A DNA stretch of 64,000 nt. Origin: Paramarasmius palmivorus (Eukaryota > Basidiomycota > Agaricomycetes > Agaricales > Marasmiaceae). The notes under the pieces were generated by a model. The model did not search any database. It saw only the letters and a list, made by a program, of their open reading frames with translations, and had not been told where the DNA came from. Position numbers and translations under genes: made by a program. How positions within the stretch are numbered: position 1 is the stretch's first letter; each line of letters starts with the position of its first letter. The stretch is taken from positions 62,001 to 126,000 of the forward strand of contig JAYKXP010000088.1 of the NCBI GenBank assembly GCA_037176845.1, read 5' to 3'. Positions 1-13,300 of the stretch are shown piece by piece.

Positions 1-424
1 GTTGAAGGAGAGGTGTTTTGTGAATATATTTGGGATAGAGAGTGGACTTCAGAGGATGACCGACATACCGTGATGGAAATGCGGAAGACCATCACTAAAG
101 GCGTATGATGAAAAGGTGTGTCGTCTATCTTCATACTCGTACCAGGCCCTGTTTGACATTTAGCTAGCTAACCAGAATGAAAGCAATAAAAATACTTTAC
201 GCCTCCGGGAAGTCTTGCACATACCTCGTCAGCGAAGCGCACAGAAGTCGCGAGTTCCTTGTTGTAGAAGGAGATCAAGTTACTGGCCATGGTTGTCCTC
301 GCATATGTACATTCCGCATCACTCATGGCTATCGCATTCACCAGTCTACCAGATTTCTCTTCGTACCAGACTGTCCAATGCACTACTTGCAACCCACGTA
401 CTGGATGACTTGGGTCTACTGCTT

Positions 425-1455
425 TCATCCGAGGGCGAGCTGTTTACTTTGAATCTTCTCGTCTATGTATAGCATCACAGTGCACCAGCTATCTGTCAAA
501 TTACGAATTCCTCTTGTATATCTAAATCTATTCAACATCACAAAATAACCTAGCATAGCACTTTCGATGTGAATCTCTTTCCCCAGCTGCAGTAACATAC
601 GCGCCCGTAGGCGAGCCCCAGAGTGCACCGGAAGCATGGCGAGAAACGGTCCACGTCGTTTGTACAACATCCAGCTGCATCCCGTATAAGCACTCCATGG
701 TTCGTGATAGTATAACTCCGCACTCACTGATCATGAACAATGTATCCCCGATCATTCGGCGTTGCCTGATGGAATGCTTTCAACTTGCTTTCAAACCGAT
801 AGACTAGGCAGCCCGAGACGGCCAATGTACGTCGATTAGCGTAATTTAAGAACCGGTGAAGGCCCCCCTCGATATTGCTAGAACGAACGGCCGAAGATTG
901 ACAGGGAAGCGACCATAAAGGCACCATCTACAGGAACAGCACCAACATCAGTCATGGTTCAGCGCGGCAGATAAACTATAGGAGTACAGTACCTCATTCC
1001 TGACGGCATCATATGTCGAAGGCTGCTATTTGCATAAGTAGGACGAAGGCAGAGGTAAGTGAGCACTGTGAAGAGTACCAAAAGAAAACCATGACTTACC
1101 AACTGACGCATAGATAGCCCATTGCCCACAGATATGAATCGGCATTGTCCAGCCTCATGGTCACTCAGGCTCACAATACCACGCGCAGACTCAACGTCGG
1201 ACAACCGGACCAATAGCAAAGATACAATGGCCACAGGGACATCCTCATATGTGCCTAAACCACACCATCAGTACAAGCTATACAAAGAACGGATTTGAAC
1301 ATACCCCAACGCTTGGATGCCTCCAATTAACAAGTCCAGCCCTGCACCTTAAGGACATGTCGCTGATTAGTGTCTGGGTAGCGAGTTTGAAGAGCAAGTA
1401 GTACAACATACCTCAGACGCGGTAGTCCATACCTCCGAACCGGGGAAGAGGACAT
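425..1455 (-). CDS. Unrecognised multi-exon gene model
   Basis: A chain of short exons joins in one frame on the minus strand from an ATG near 1455 to a TGA at 425. The best-supported part runs from about 1250 to 425 across introns of 50-70 nt with good GT/AG borders. It includes the coding-like stretches DVPVAIVSLLLVRLSDVESA, GGLHRFLNYANRRTLAVSG and a C-terminus ending KQLALG. The first two introns are less certain, because one needs a weak GTTCAA donor near 1300. No known domain, signal peptide or membrane segment is evident. The three models at the left edge all lie on the minus strand, tail to head. It may be a lineage-specific gene or a decaying one. The consistent intron phases are the main evidence; transcripts would decide. 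Confidence 0.35.
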
Positions 1456-1672
1456 AGAAAAAAGTTCGGAGCCTAGAAACTCTGTTAGTACTTGAAGTCT
1501 GTAGGTAATAACTAACACCCACCTTTGGAACATCCACCGAGAAGCTTAGAGATACGCGTAGAACATCACGCGTTTACGATGGCCTTGGGTGATTGAGCGA
1601 TGGATTGCGCGAATTCAGGGGGTTGTAGTCACTATTTTTGAATCCGTCTTTTTTGCGTTGTTCTCCGAGTCT

Positions 1673-2183
1673 TCAATATTGCCTGGAGTTTCCTGCAAGT
1701 TGGCTAGGAAGTATTGTTAGCTCCCGTGTGAAGGAGGATTCTGAACGAGGACGTACACCGTACATGAAGGATCTCAAAATCCTGGAATCTCTATCCCCTC
1801 GCTCGCTCAGAGTTCCGTGCCTGAAACCTTCCTCTCGATGACCTTTCCGAGGAACATCGTTCCAAGATGCAACCCAGAACTTATTACATGCAGCATGAAG
1901 GGCGTAGAAGGCTCGTGAGCCCTGACCAACCTCGCTGGTCACTCCAATACCTGAAAGCTATTCCAAGAGTCAGCAAAACGAAGTCTTGCAACGATACTAC
2001 GAAAACACGACAACGCACCGAGTCTTTCGCCGGTAAGTCATCTGTTAGTTTTGAATCCTCGCGATGAACTTGTATTTTGACCATGGAAGATCTTTGACTG
2101 GGAGCTGTAGAGAAAAAGTTAAAAAGGTGTTTTTGGGTCGAAGGAATGGGCCATAGGAGAAGAGACGTACCATGAAGTGACAT
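1673..2183 (-). CDS. Unrecognised small gene model
   Basis: Minus-strand model of three exons. A 13-nt first exon (2171-2183) starts with ATG. An intron with a GTACGT donor follows, then an exon containing SSMVKIQVHREDSKLTDDLP. A second intron leads into a long last exon that begins SGIGVTSEVGQGSRAFYALH and stops at 1673. Both introns keep the frame. The predicted protein is about 125 aa, basic and Ser/Arg-rich towards its end, with no domain I recognise. It sits between two other unrecognised minus-strand models. A chance open frame is possible because the last exon has a biased composition. Confidence 0.33.
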
Positions 2184-2416
2184 ATAGCCATTTGAATTTT
2201 CACGCAAAGCGAAGAACAAGAGGAAAGAAGGAAAAAGGGACCGAGAGGTGATGCTCGTCGTCGTGGTTCATGATCAAGACGTTGTCGGCATCGTTTCCCA
2301 CACTATATATCGCGAGTGTCCAATCGACGAAAAACAGACTCTTTACGATTCGGATTCGTTCTCCCAATGCCTGGCGGAATGTGTCAGTTGTCTTGCAATG
2401 AATTTGTCGAGACCGC

Positions 2417-3070
2417 TCACAGACTAGCCCTTCGATTGATTTGCAAATTGTGGTTGAATCTTTCCATCCATCGCTCTATTGTCTGCCTATTCCTTGGTCG
2501 CCGTGAGTTCTTTGGGGAAGGATGCAGAGTGATACCGCGAGACGGCGAGTATATTCTTGCGAGCCAAGCGTCTTCGGATTCTCCGTATTGTTGCTGTACG
2601 TGGAGAGGACTGTCCTTGTATTTCTCGTAGGCTTGGAGTGCCATGTTCATGGTTGCGAGTCAAAAGCCGTTCGTTCCATTGTCGGCAATTTTCATTTTCC
2701 GCTGGACAGCGGTCGGATGTGTATGAACACAGAAGCACGACCTCCTGGTTTGTCCTTGTATTTTTTGCTATAAGGTCCTACATAGAGAAATGGGCAGTCC
2801 ATGATGCATGAGCGCTCGAACAGATCACCTGCAATCCGCGTGGTATCAGCGGAGTTGGAAAATTGTGCAGTCACCTACCTTTTCTCCAGTCCTTCATCTC
2901 CGAGTCTTTGTGATCACTTTGTCGTGGTGGTTAGGATGTTATCTCTGAATGACGAGTAATTTACTTTTCGTATTGAGATTCTTCCACTCTTCCCCGTCTT
3001 CCATGATGATGATCATGATGACAGCGTCGAGATAGACGCGCTCTGCGGGAAGCTCAGAGCCATAACCCAT
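2417..3070 (-). CDS. Unrecognised small gene model
   Basis: Minus-strand model starting at an ATG at 3070 (MGYGSELPAERVYLDAV). Two phase-1 introns join it to an exon reading MDCPFLYVGPYSKKYKD. Reading can stop at the TGA near 2700. It can also splice once more into a frame with YEKYKDSPLHVQQQYGESED that ends at 2417. Product about 89 aa (short form) or longer. No family is recognised. The repeated KYKD wording in two exons may reflect a small internal duplication. Confidence is low because each exon is short and splice choice is ambiguous. Confidence 0.28.
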
Positions 3071-3467
3071 CTTTCTTTGTCTGCTTTCGCCAAATTAAAA
3101 CAATTTCCTGTCAGAACTTTGAACACTTTGTGATTCATTGATTTAGCTCGCTGCAACTGTCGTGCAGATTGTTCCTTCACTAATCTTCTACGAAATTTAG
3201 TTGACAGAGAACAGAGACGTCCCGCATCAAACTGAACAGTTGCTATCTACACCAATCAGAAGCACAGCTCTGTCAACAGCAACACTGCCCAGTGCCAAGT
3301 CAGCGCGGTTTACCAGTCGCCGATGCCAATCGCTTTCGCTTCTTCCACAAGGGTAATGTTCACAAATGGCTTTGCTTCTCAATCTAGAGACTAAAAACCC
3401 AGGCTTTCAGGTTCGACCAGGTAGTGCTGTTGCATAGCCTGCTTCTGGCTAGACTGCGAGCTAGAAT
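3071..3467. other. Intergenic region before the NACHT gene
   Basis: No gene is seen. The stretch separates the divergent minus-strand model ending at 3070 from the NACHT gene start and should hold the promoter of one or both. No clear TATA box or repeat stands out. Confidence 0.4.
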
Positions 3468-6400
3468 ATGGCCTTTGATTCTTGCAATAACTTCGCGATA
3501 GAGGGAGGGACGTTCAATGCAGTAGAGGGAAATCAAATTAGTGCAACAAACTACTATGAACAGTACAATGGTAAGTGCTATTTTCTTGCTTTCATCTGGG
3601 TTGTCACTCAGTAGTACTCCTGCAGGCCGCCAGAATCCCTTCGATATCCTATCACATTCTGCATCGTTGAACGCAACCCACACTTCAGAACAACGATTTC
3701 CCCCTCCCAAATGTCACCCAGAGACCCGAGAAGAGATTCTCAAGACACTCAGCACATGGATACTAGCAAAAAATCGCTCTAGGATCATGTGGGTGTATGG
3801 CACCGTAGGCGTCGGGAAGTCGGCCATAGCTCAAACCCTTTGCGAGAAGTTTGTCACTAGCTGTTTGGCTGCAAGCTTCTTTTTCTCGCGGACAGATTCA
3901 TCCCGAAATCATATTGATTGCTTCGTTGCCACTATTTCCCATCAGCTGGCGACTGCCAAGTCATTTGTCTTTCGTTATTGGGCACGCAGAGCAATTCGGG
4001 CGGCGATGAAAAACGACCGAGCCATCCTTCGTCGCATCGCCATCGAAGAAACCTTCAGGGCTCTCGTTCTGGGCCCGTACATGGCTGTTCCCCGTATATT
4101 CCAAGCCTATACGCCCAGTGTGCTCATTGTGGATGGTCTTGACGAATGTCTTGACATCCCATCTCAGGAGCGATTGTTAAAGCTATGGGCGGCCACTATG
4201 TCACGCCATCCTTGCCCATTTGATCTCCTCATATTTAGTAGACCGGAGCCCCATATCACCGACTTTTTCAATCGGATCTCCCGAGAGAGCTTGGCATTCG
4301 ACCGCCTGCGCATCGGCGATTCATTCCAAACAGATCGCGACATCGAAACCTTCCTGCTCTCTCGCTTTCACGAAATCCGTGTCAAACACCACCGGGTCAT
4401 GCAAAACGTTCCTGATCCATGGCCAGGTCCAGCCGTCATATCGCAATTGGTTCAAAGGGCATGCAGTCAATTTGTGTATGCCACGACGGTAATCAAGTAC
4501 ATCGACAGTCCCCATGCGCTGCCAACAAAACGATTGGATGACATACTCAGTGCGAGGCCTGCAAAACCATCCCCGTACGCGGAACTAGACTTGCTGTACC
4601 AGCAGATCCTTCGCTCTTGCCACGACATAACGGCAGTCCTCCAGATTTTACAGCTTGTGCTCGGTAGCAGTTCGGACATCCCCGTAAACGAGCTGTGGTT
4701 GATAGCCCAGATCCTTGAGGTGGACGAAGCAATGATCCCGGTATTAATGATCGGATTGCATTCCGTGCTCCAGGTACCAAGCAATTCCAGGGAGCGAATA
4801 GTGATTTTTCATGCGTCATTTTCCGAGTTTCTTCGGGATCCTGAACGCTCTCAGGAGTTCTTTGTGCCACCTCTGCCCGACGACGTGAGAATGAAGGTGT
4901 ACTTCATTCTGAGGTTCGAGAGCTTGAGATCTCGCGGAGCACGTCGGTTACCCCAATCGTGGCCTGGGAAGAACGCTCTCGCATCTTGCGTGCAGCGGGC
5001 TGGTGGGCAAATTCTGTATGCGGACATCCTTTTGGATTACCTCGAAGATGATCCTGATGGTCGGTTGGACGCGGTGTTGTCCCTGCAACCTCGACAAATG
5101 TCTACAACCGCCGAATTGGACTTGCTCTGTCGGGAGATACTTCGGGAATGTGGAGATGTTGCCCTCCATATTCTGCAGCTGATACTTGCTCCAAGTCCAG
5201 AATTACCGACTAATACAACCTGGTTAGTCGCACAGGTTCTGGACATGGATTACAATGCAGTCACAGGTCATCTGGCCAAGTTGCGCCCCATTGTACTTAT
5301 ACCCTCCGAGTCGACAGGCACCAACAATCCCATACGTATCCGACATCCATCCATCTCGAACTTCCTACAATCTCCAGAACGAGCGCAACAGTTCTACATT
5401 ACCCCTCTTTCCAAGGATCAGAAGTTTGTGGTCTATATCAGCACCATGATAACTAGTGTTCGTACAGAACACAAGCTACTGCAGTCATGGCCTGGACAAT
5501 CAGCTTTCCGATCTATCCTGCGAAGATCGGGAGGGGACCATGTATATGTGGATACGCTTACTCGATATCTCACTGTTGACCCTTCCCAACGGTTAGCAAA
5601 GTTCCTCGATTGGAAGTTCGAAGAACATGAAAGATCTCCCGAATTCGAGCTTTATACACTTTATCGCCTTGTTTTGGACAGCTGCGACGATTCTTACAGG
5701 ATCCGTCAGCTACTTTGGCTAATTCGCGATCGCAGTTCATGGATCTCTATAGCGCTGTTATCCCGCGCTCTAGGGCTGCCTATAATGCACATTCCACGTA
5801 TTTTGGAGAGGTTGCAGCCAGTTTGCCGGGTCATGCACGGCAACGGAGAGATGATGGTGTCATTCTGGCACCCTTCCTTTTCTGATTTCCTGCTGGACGT
5901 GCAACATGCGGGACCTTATGCTATACCACCCTCTCCAGACGAGAAGATCAAGGCAACTCTTTGCGATCACCTAGAGAAGCACGAACTGTGGCCCGGCACC
6001 GCTGCAGTCAACCGGCTTGTTCAAATGGCGTGCGGACAGGAAATATATGTTCGAACACTCATCCAGTACATCGGCGCCCAAAGCAATCCTACCCGAGCCT
6101 TATTCGATATCGTGTACGAGACGCGTATAACTTCCCCCAAGAGTCCAACGAATCCATATCCCCACTTGGATCGTCTATATCACCGCGTACTTTGCACTGA
6201 TTCTGGGCCAGGGGATCATCACATGCTATTACGGGTTCTTCTAATGGCGATAAAATTCGACGAGGAGAAATCTGCTTTGATTTCGAATTGCATCAAAGGC
6301 TATCTTGACGGAATTGATGTCCCATTGCTTTTCGAATCACTTCGCCCAATACTCGAATTCTCTCTGGACCCAGAGAGGCCATGCCCGATATGCTTTTACC

Positions 6401-6531
6401 ATCCCTCGTTTCCGGAGTTTCTACTCGATGAGGAGCGCTCGAAGGAGTTCTATGTCGGACCAGGATCATTAGTAAACGAAGACGTCGAGCGACTTATACA
6501 GGCGTATGACATGGCCCCTGTGTTACCATAA
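3468..6531 (+). CDS. NACHT-domain STAND NTPase with four C-terminal modules
   Basis: NLR-like signal-transducing ATPase/GTPase of the fungal NACHT family, probably cytoplasmic and of unknown trigger. Exon 1 (3468-3570) encodes the N-terminal tag EGGTFNAVEGNQ, which I know from many basidiomycete NACHT proteins. A 55-nt intron (3571-3625) joins it to a long exon 2; removing it restores YYEQYNGRQNPF. Total 1002 aa. The P-loop GTVGVGKSA is at about residues 92-100 and the Walker B-like VLIVDGLDEC at about 199-208. After the NACHT core, a module of about 170-185 aa occurs four times. No WD40, ankyrin or TPR repeats follow, unlike most relatives. A 3' copy lies decayed at 12.9-13.3 kb on the opposite strand. 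Starting at the GTG at 3541 would lose the tag, so 3468 is preferred. Confidence 0.9.
4416..6528 (+). repeat. Four tandem coding modules in the NACHT protein
   Basis: Four diverged repeats lie at about 4416-4950, 4951-5480, 5481-5980 and 5981-6528 (residues about 298, 476, 653 and 819 onward). Each opens with a WPG motif (PWPGPAVI, SWPGKNAL, SWPGQSAF, LWPGTAAV). An aromatic YA/YV segment and a leucine-rich helix (such as ELDLLYQQIL) follow. Each unit closes with a HxSFxxFLxxxxR motif followed by F/Y. Related proteins normally have this unit once, after the NACHT core, as a winged-helix-like segment. The tandem arrangement looks like internal duplication followed by strong divergence. Confidence 0.8.
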
Positions 6532-6817
6532 CGTCAGCTTTGGATGGCGAGAATGCATTCAGATATTCAGATGGACTTGGCCTTTCTTGCTATTATAGAA
6601 CTTTTGAACTTTTGAATTACCTGCAATGGACCGTTCTAAAGACATACATGTACATCGACTCGGAACGGTCAAATGATTGCCAGCCGTAGAATACCACTGT
6701 CACTAGTTATGCAGAGCTGTTGAATATGAAGCATGAATCTGAATCAATGCTTTCCGTACTTTTAAATATTCAATATTCAATATCCAAGTCTACGCAAGAC
6801 TAGTAAGTACTACCCTA

Positions 6818-9086
<2,269 letters not shown>

Positions 9087-9381
9087 GCCAGTAGAGTAGA
9101 CAAGTTGACTGGCTGCTCCGATGCTAAGCCTTTTCGCCGTCAAGTTGCCGTTATGTTACCGCCCAATTGCTGCCGTTCCTTCCCTAGTCGTCAGCTTGTT
9201 ATATTATTCGCAGATATTCAAAACATACCAGCCCAATTTCCGAAAAATATAGCAGAAAAATGAGAAATAATCCTTGGGAAGCAAGTCATGGCGTAGAGTG
9301 AAAACAAATCCCATTGGTCCGGTATTTCCGGTGCGGCAGCAAAAAATTATTTTTGCTTCCAGGCCCTTTCCTCTACACCAA
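9087..9381. promoter_or_regulatory. Shared promoter between MNS1 and the DEAH helicase
   Basis: The 295 bp between the divergent start codons must contain both promoters, or one bidirectional promoter. No convincing TATA box is seen, as is common for fungal housekeeping genes. Confidence 0.5.
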
Positions 9382-12191
9382 ATGGGCGCAAAACTACGCC
9401 TGTTCCACGACAATCGCAAACCACCAAGCCACCGAGAACGTTCTTTTAAACGTCCAAAACCCGCTTGGGTAGATGTCAGCGACGACGAAGGAAAGCGGAA
9501 AAACTTCAAGAAGAAACATTCAAAGATCTTGAATGGCCATGACCGACAACACCCTGCATCTCCAGCGTCACTGCCCCGGAAGATGATTAATGGACATTCA
9601 ACCTCTAGCTCTGGCGTCGTACACATGGATGAGGACGTGGATATGGACACCCCAGATGTACCAGCAGCGACTACATCCAAATACGCTGCTATTCAAGAAC
9701 AAAAAGCAAATCTACCTATTGCAAAAGGTCCAATTTCATCCTTTTCCTGAAAACACGGCGCTTGTGCTGAACCATACACCAGGCAAACAAGCTCTCATCA
9801 ACGAGTTTAAAGAGAACGATGTAACCGTCTTATTAGGCGAAACAGGTTCAGGCAAAACAACTCGTGCGTTCTCAATCCCTTTCTTACTTCCCAACACTAA
9901 CCCCCAACACCAGAGGTGCCACAATACCTCCTCGAATCAGGCTTAGCCAAAGCAGGCATGATCGCCGTAACCCAGCCAAGACGTGTAGCAGCCACCTCTC
10001 TCGCTACCCGTGTCGCCGCAGAGCAAAACGTCAAACTAGGCAACCTAGTGGGCTACTCAGTGCGTTTCGACGAACGATCCTCTGGGGACACACGTATCAA
10101 GTATATGACGGATGGTATGATTGTCAGAGAGATGATGGGTGATCCGTTGTTGAGCAAATATAGTATCGTTATCGTGGATGAGGCGCACGAAAGGTCGTTA
10201 AGGACCGACTTGCTTATCGCGAATCTAAAGACGATACAAGCGAAGAGGAATGGGGTGGTTGAAGGGAATGGAAAAGGAAAGGAGAAGGAAAGGGAGAATC
10301 CATTGAAGATTATCATTATGAGTGCGACACTGGATGCAGAAAAATTCGCAAACTTTTTTCCAGGGTACGTACGTTCCTTTGAGCCCTTGTACGAAGCAAC
10401 TCACACCTCAACAGCGCTAAAACAATCTACGTCCAAGGCCGTCAGCACCCCGTCACCATCTACCACACTACGACTAGTCAAGTAGACTACGTCGACGCAG
10501 CCATGCGTACCTTTTTCCAAATACACACCGATCAACCGCCAGGAGACGTCTTGATCTTCCTTCCAGGTACCTTTCCTCCTCCTTCCTCCTTAACCACATT
10601 ATGCTAACCCCGAACCCAAAAACCCACAGGTCAAGAAGACATCGAATCCTTACAATCCTCTCTCCAATTCCACTCCGGCCGTCTCCCGATAGACCAACAA
10701 TCCGTCCTAATATGCAGCATGTTCGCCTCCCAATCGCCTCTTCAAAACAGCCGCGTTTTCACACCAACACCGCCCAAGACGAGGAAATGCATCCTGGCGA
10801 CGAATATAGCGGAAACGTCGATAACGATTCCGGGTGTGAAGTATGTGATTGATACGGGCAAGTGTAAAGAGAAACGATATCTTGCGAAGAGCGGTGGTGG
10901 TGGTAAGTACTTTTCTTTCCGTTCGTTGAGGTGTGGTATGGTGCTGATGCATAAGGGAAGGCTTTGACACACTTCTAACAAGGGATATTACGCAATCGTC
11001 CGCGCTTCAGCGCGCTGGACGAGCAGGTCGTGAGGTAAGTCTCTCTTCTTTTCTCTTCAGCTTTTTCCTATTCTGTATACTTTCTCTAACGACCAGCACA
11101 GGGCCCAGGCTACTGCTTCCGCCTCTACACCCATCAATCCTACACCTCTATGCCATTATCCGCCGAACCCGAAATCCTACGGTGCGGCCTCGCCTCACCG
11201 GTGTTACAACTCAAATGTCTCGGTCAGGATCTCGAGAAGCTAGAGTTGATGGATAGACCTGATGATGATTCCGGTACGCCCTTCCCTTCTTCCTTTTTGG
11301 TGTGTTTTCGTGCTGACGTTGAGTTGGGAAATAGTGATATCGGCACTTAAAACTCTCTTCCTAATCGGCGCCCTCGATCAACGAGGGCAAATTACGTCTC
11401 TAGGAAAGGATATGGCTGCGTTCCCTTTGGAACCTGTATACAGCCGCGCGTTAGTTGCATCCAAAGAGTATGGATGCACGGAAGATGTGTTGGATATCAT
11501 CTCCGTCTTATCTGCTTCATCAAAGCTATACATCGACTCGGGGGCAGGGGAACAAAGGGAGAAAGTAGCGGAAGCGAGGAGGAAGTTTCAACATAGGCTG
11601 GGTGATCACCTTACCTTGTTGAATGTTGTACGTGCGTACCGTGAGGAAGAAGGAAGACCGGTGAAAAGGGAGTGGTGTAAGCGACAATGGGTGAATGAGA
11701 GAGCGTTAGTCGAGGCGGGAGAGATTAGGAGGCAGTTGGAGGTTGTTTGGGGTCGGCTGGGTGGTTTGTCTAGGGAGAAGGAAGGTGCAGGTGGTGAAGG
11801 AGAGGACAAAGACGAAGCGATAATCAAAGCCTTGGGTCACGGGTTAGTAGCCAATACGGCGTTTTTACAGCCTGATGGGACGTATAAGCAGACTATGGGG
11901 CAGGCTGTGAGTGATCTTTCTTTCATTTCCTGCGTTTTAGCTGACGTTGGGTGTTGGATCGGACAGACGATCAAGATACACCCCAGCTCGTCGTTATGTG
12001 ATAGGAAAGCGCCGACGATTGTATATGATGAAGTGGTTAGTTCTCTTTGCTTCTCCGTGTTTTGTGGTATACTGAATGGTCTGATTTACTTCTTACAGGT
12101 GTATACGAATCAGGTGTACGCTCGTGGAGTGTCGGTGATAAATAAGAATTTTTTGGCGGGGCTGGGAGCGTTGAAGATGAGGCAGGCGTGA
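9382..12191 (+). CDS. DEAH-box RNA helicase (Dhr2/DHX33-like)
   Basis: Superfamily 2 RNA helicase, likely nucleolar and acting in ribosome assembly if it is the Dhr2/DHX33 orthologue. Ten exons: 9382-9727, 9783-9863, 9914-10364, 10415-10566, 10630-10902, 10961-11034, 11102-11273, 11335-11906, 11967-12035 and 12099-12191, giving 760 aa. Motifs seen: GETGSGKTT (I, about residue 134), TQPRR (Ia), DEAH (II, about 230), SAT (III), and QRAGRAGRE (VI). The helicase-associated region and a short OB-fold C-terminus (TIKIHPSSSL, VYTNQVYARGVSVI) follow. The basic N-terminus (about 100 aa, KKKH-rich) resembles a nuclear or nucleolar signal. The short C-terminal part without an RS or G-patch region argues against Prp2, Prp16 and Prp22. 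Family assignment is firm; the orthologue is an inference. Confidence 0.93.
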
Positions 12192-12610
12192 TGTTCGGCG
12201 CATATGTCTGGTATATCTAATATATATTCATTAAATTCATTGGGACTTGGAGCCGTTAGTTGAAACTTGCGGCTTGACCATATGGACCATAATACCCCTT
12301 CGCCATGCCCTTTAACAATGTTTTTGCGTATCCAAAGTTCGTGAATAGCGTGGAGGACATGCAAAGGTTTGTCGGTTCCGCAGCCAGGAGTGGCGACAGC
12401 ATAGTTTGGCGGAAGAAGAATTTGGCAACTGACATCGTAGATACCTTTTTTGATATCGTCTGACAGTGATGATTTGTGGGAGGTATGGAGGTAGTAGTCA
12501 AACATGGTACGTCTTTCAAAATATGGTAGCTCCCATGTAACCAGTCCAAAGTCCTTGTAATATTGTCTATAACTTGAACTACTACGCACGCTCAAAGAAC
12601 TCAGCAAATT
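12192..12610 (-). pseudogene. Remnant of an HNH-nuclease family gene
   Basis: Minus-strand decayed copy of the C-terminal half of the HNH family seen intact at 14.6, 18.8 and 20.5 kb. One frame reads SLSDDIKKGIYDVSCQILLP and NYAVATPGCGTDKPLHV. The match then passes by a frameshift into FTNFGYAKTLLKGMAKGYYG and PYGQ, which ends early at a stop near 12256. The HNH core, the WHPPRNFEDATMQDF box and a start are missing. It lies directly downstream of the helicase stop, so it may also have supplied 3' flanking sequence to that gene. Confidence 0.7.
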
Positions 12611-12879
12611 ATGGCTTCAGTTCTGCGCGAGGAACGAGGTGTTTTTGACTAGCTCCGCAGAAATTTGCTCATTTCTTCTCGTGCCATCTCTCAAGGCCAC
12701 AGAAAGCCCTGGTTCCGAGACAGGTTCATAATCCACATTCACCAACTCTGCATAGGCTATATAGTTACTAGCAGTGACAGTGACATTCTACGGCTAGAAA
12801 TGCTTTGATTGTATCGAGTCCTCAATCTACGTGTATTCAAAATCGATGTATTTATCTATAATACTAAGAAGCTCGTTAA

Positions 12880-13300
12880 AGGCCGAGAAATATCTGAATA
12901 TCTGAAAGCATTCCGAACACGCTGTTCCGCCGTCTAACGTTATGGTAACACAGGGAGGATACCATGAGCCCGTATAACTTGCTCGACGGCTTCATTTACC
13001 AACGATCCTGGTCCGACATAGAACTCCTTCGAGCGCTTCTCATCGAGTAGGAACTCCGGAAACGAGGGATGGTGAAAGCGTATCGGGCATGGCCTCTCTG
13101 GGTCGAACGAGAAATCGAGTATCGAACGGAGTGATTTGCATACAGTGTAAAGCACTGGGCCATCATTTCTGCGAAGATAGTCTCTGATGCAATCTGAAAC
13201 ATCAGGAAAGCTACAAGCGTATTTCCGGGTATCTTCGGTATTATAAAATACAAAAGCGCTGATCCGAAATACGAATCTATTCCGTATTTTCGCGTATTGT
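12880..13300 (-). pseudogene. Truncated 3' copy of the NACHT gene
   Basis: On the minus strand a frame ending at 12940 repeats the C-terminus of the NACHT protein: FDPERPCPIRFHHPSFPEFL then LDEKRSKEFYVGPGSLVNEA and a final ILPVLP. Similarity continues past the stop into the 3' flank. Both copies share GTGTTACCATAACGT and then CAGATATTCAGAT, so this is a DNA-level duplication. Upstream the match fades near residue SDCIRDYL, where low-complexity sequence with several TGTAAAATAC-like units (13240-13360) begins. No P-loop is present, so it cannot act as a STAND ATPase. Confidence 0.8.

Noticed and set aside
2590..2770. Repeated TGTCCTTGTATTT words as a possible transposon scar
   Set aside because: Two short occurrences only; they can arise by chance or by the KYKD coding duplication.
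3541..3625. NACHT gene starting at the GTG at 3541 and reading through to exon 2
   Set aside because: It would translate an intron with a GTAAGT donor and lose the N-terminal tag conserved in relatives. The ATG at 3468 with the 55-nt intron fits better.
9204..9680. 158-codon minus-strand frame opposite the helicase start
   Set aside because: Antisense of the basic N-terminus of the helicase; no motif and no splice partner.
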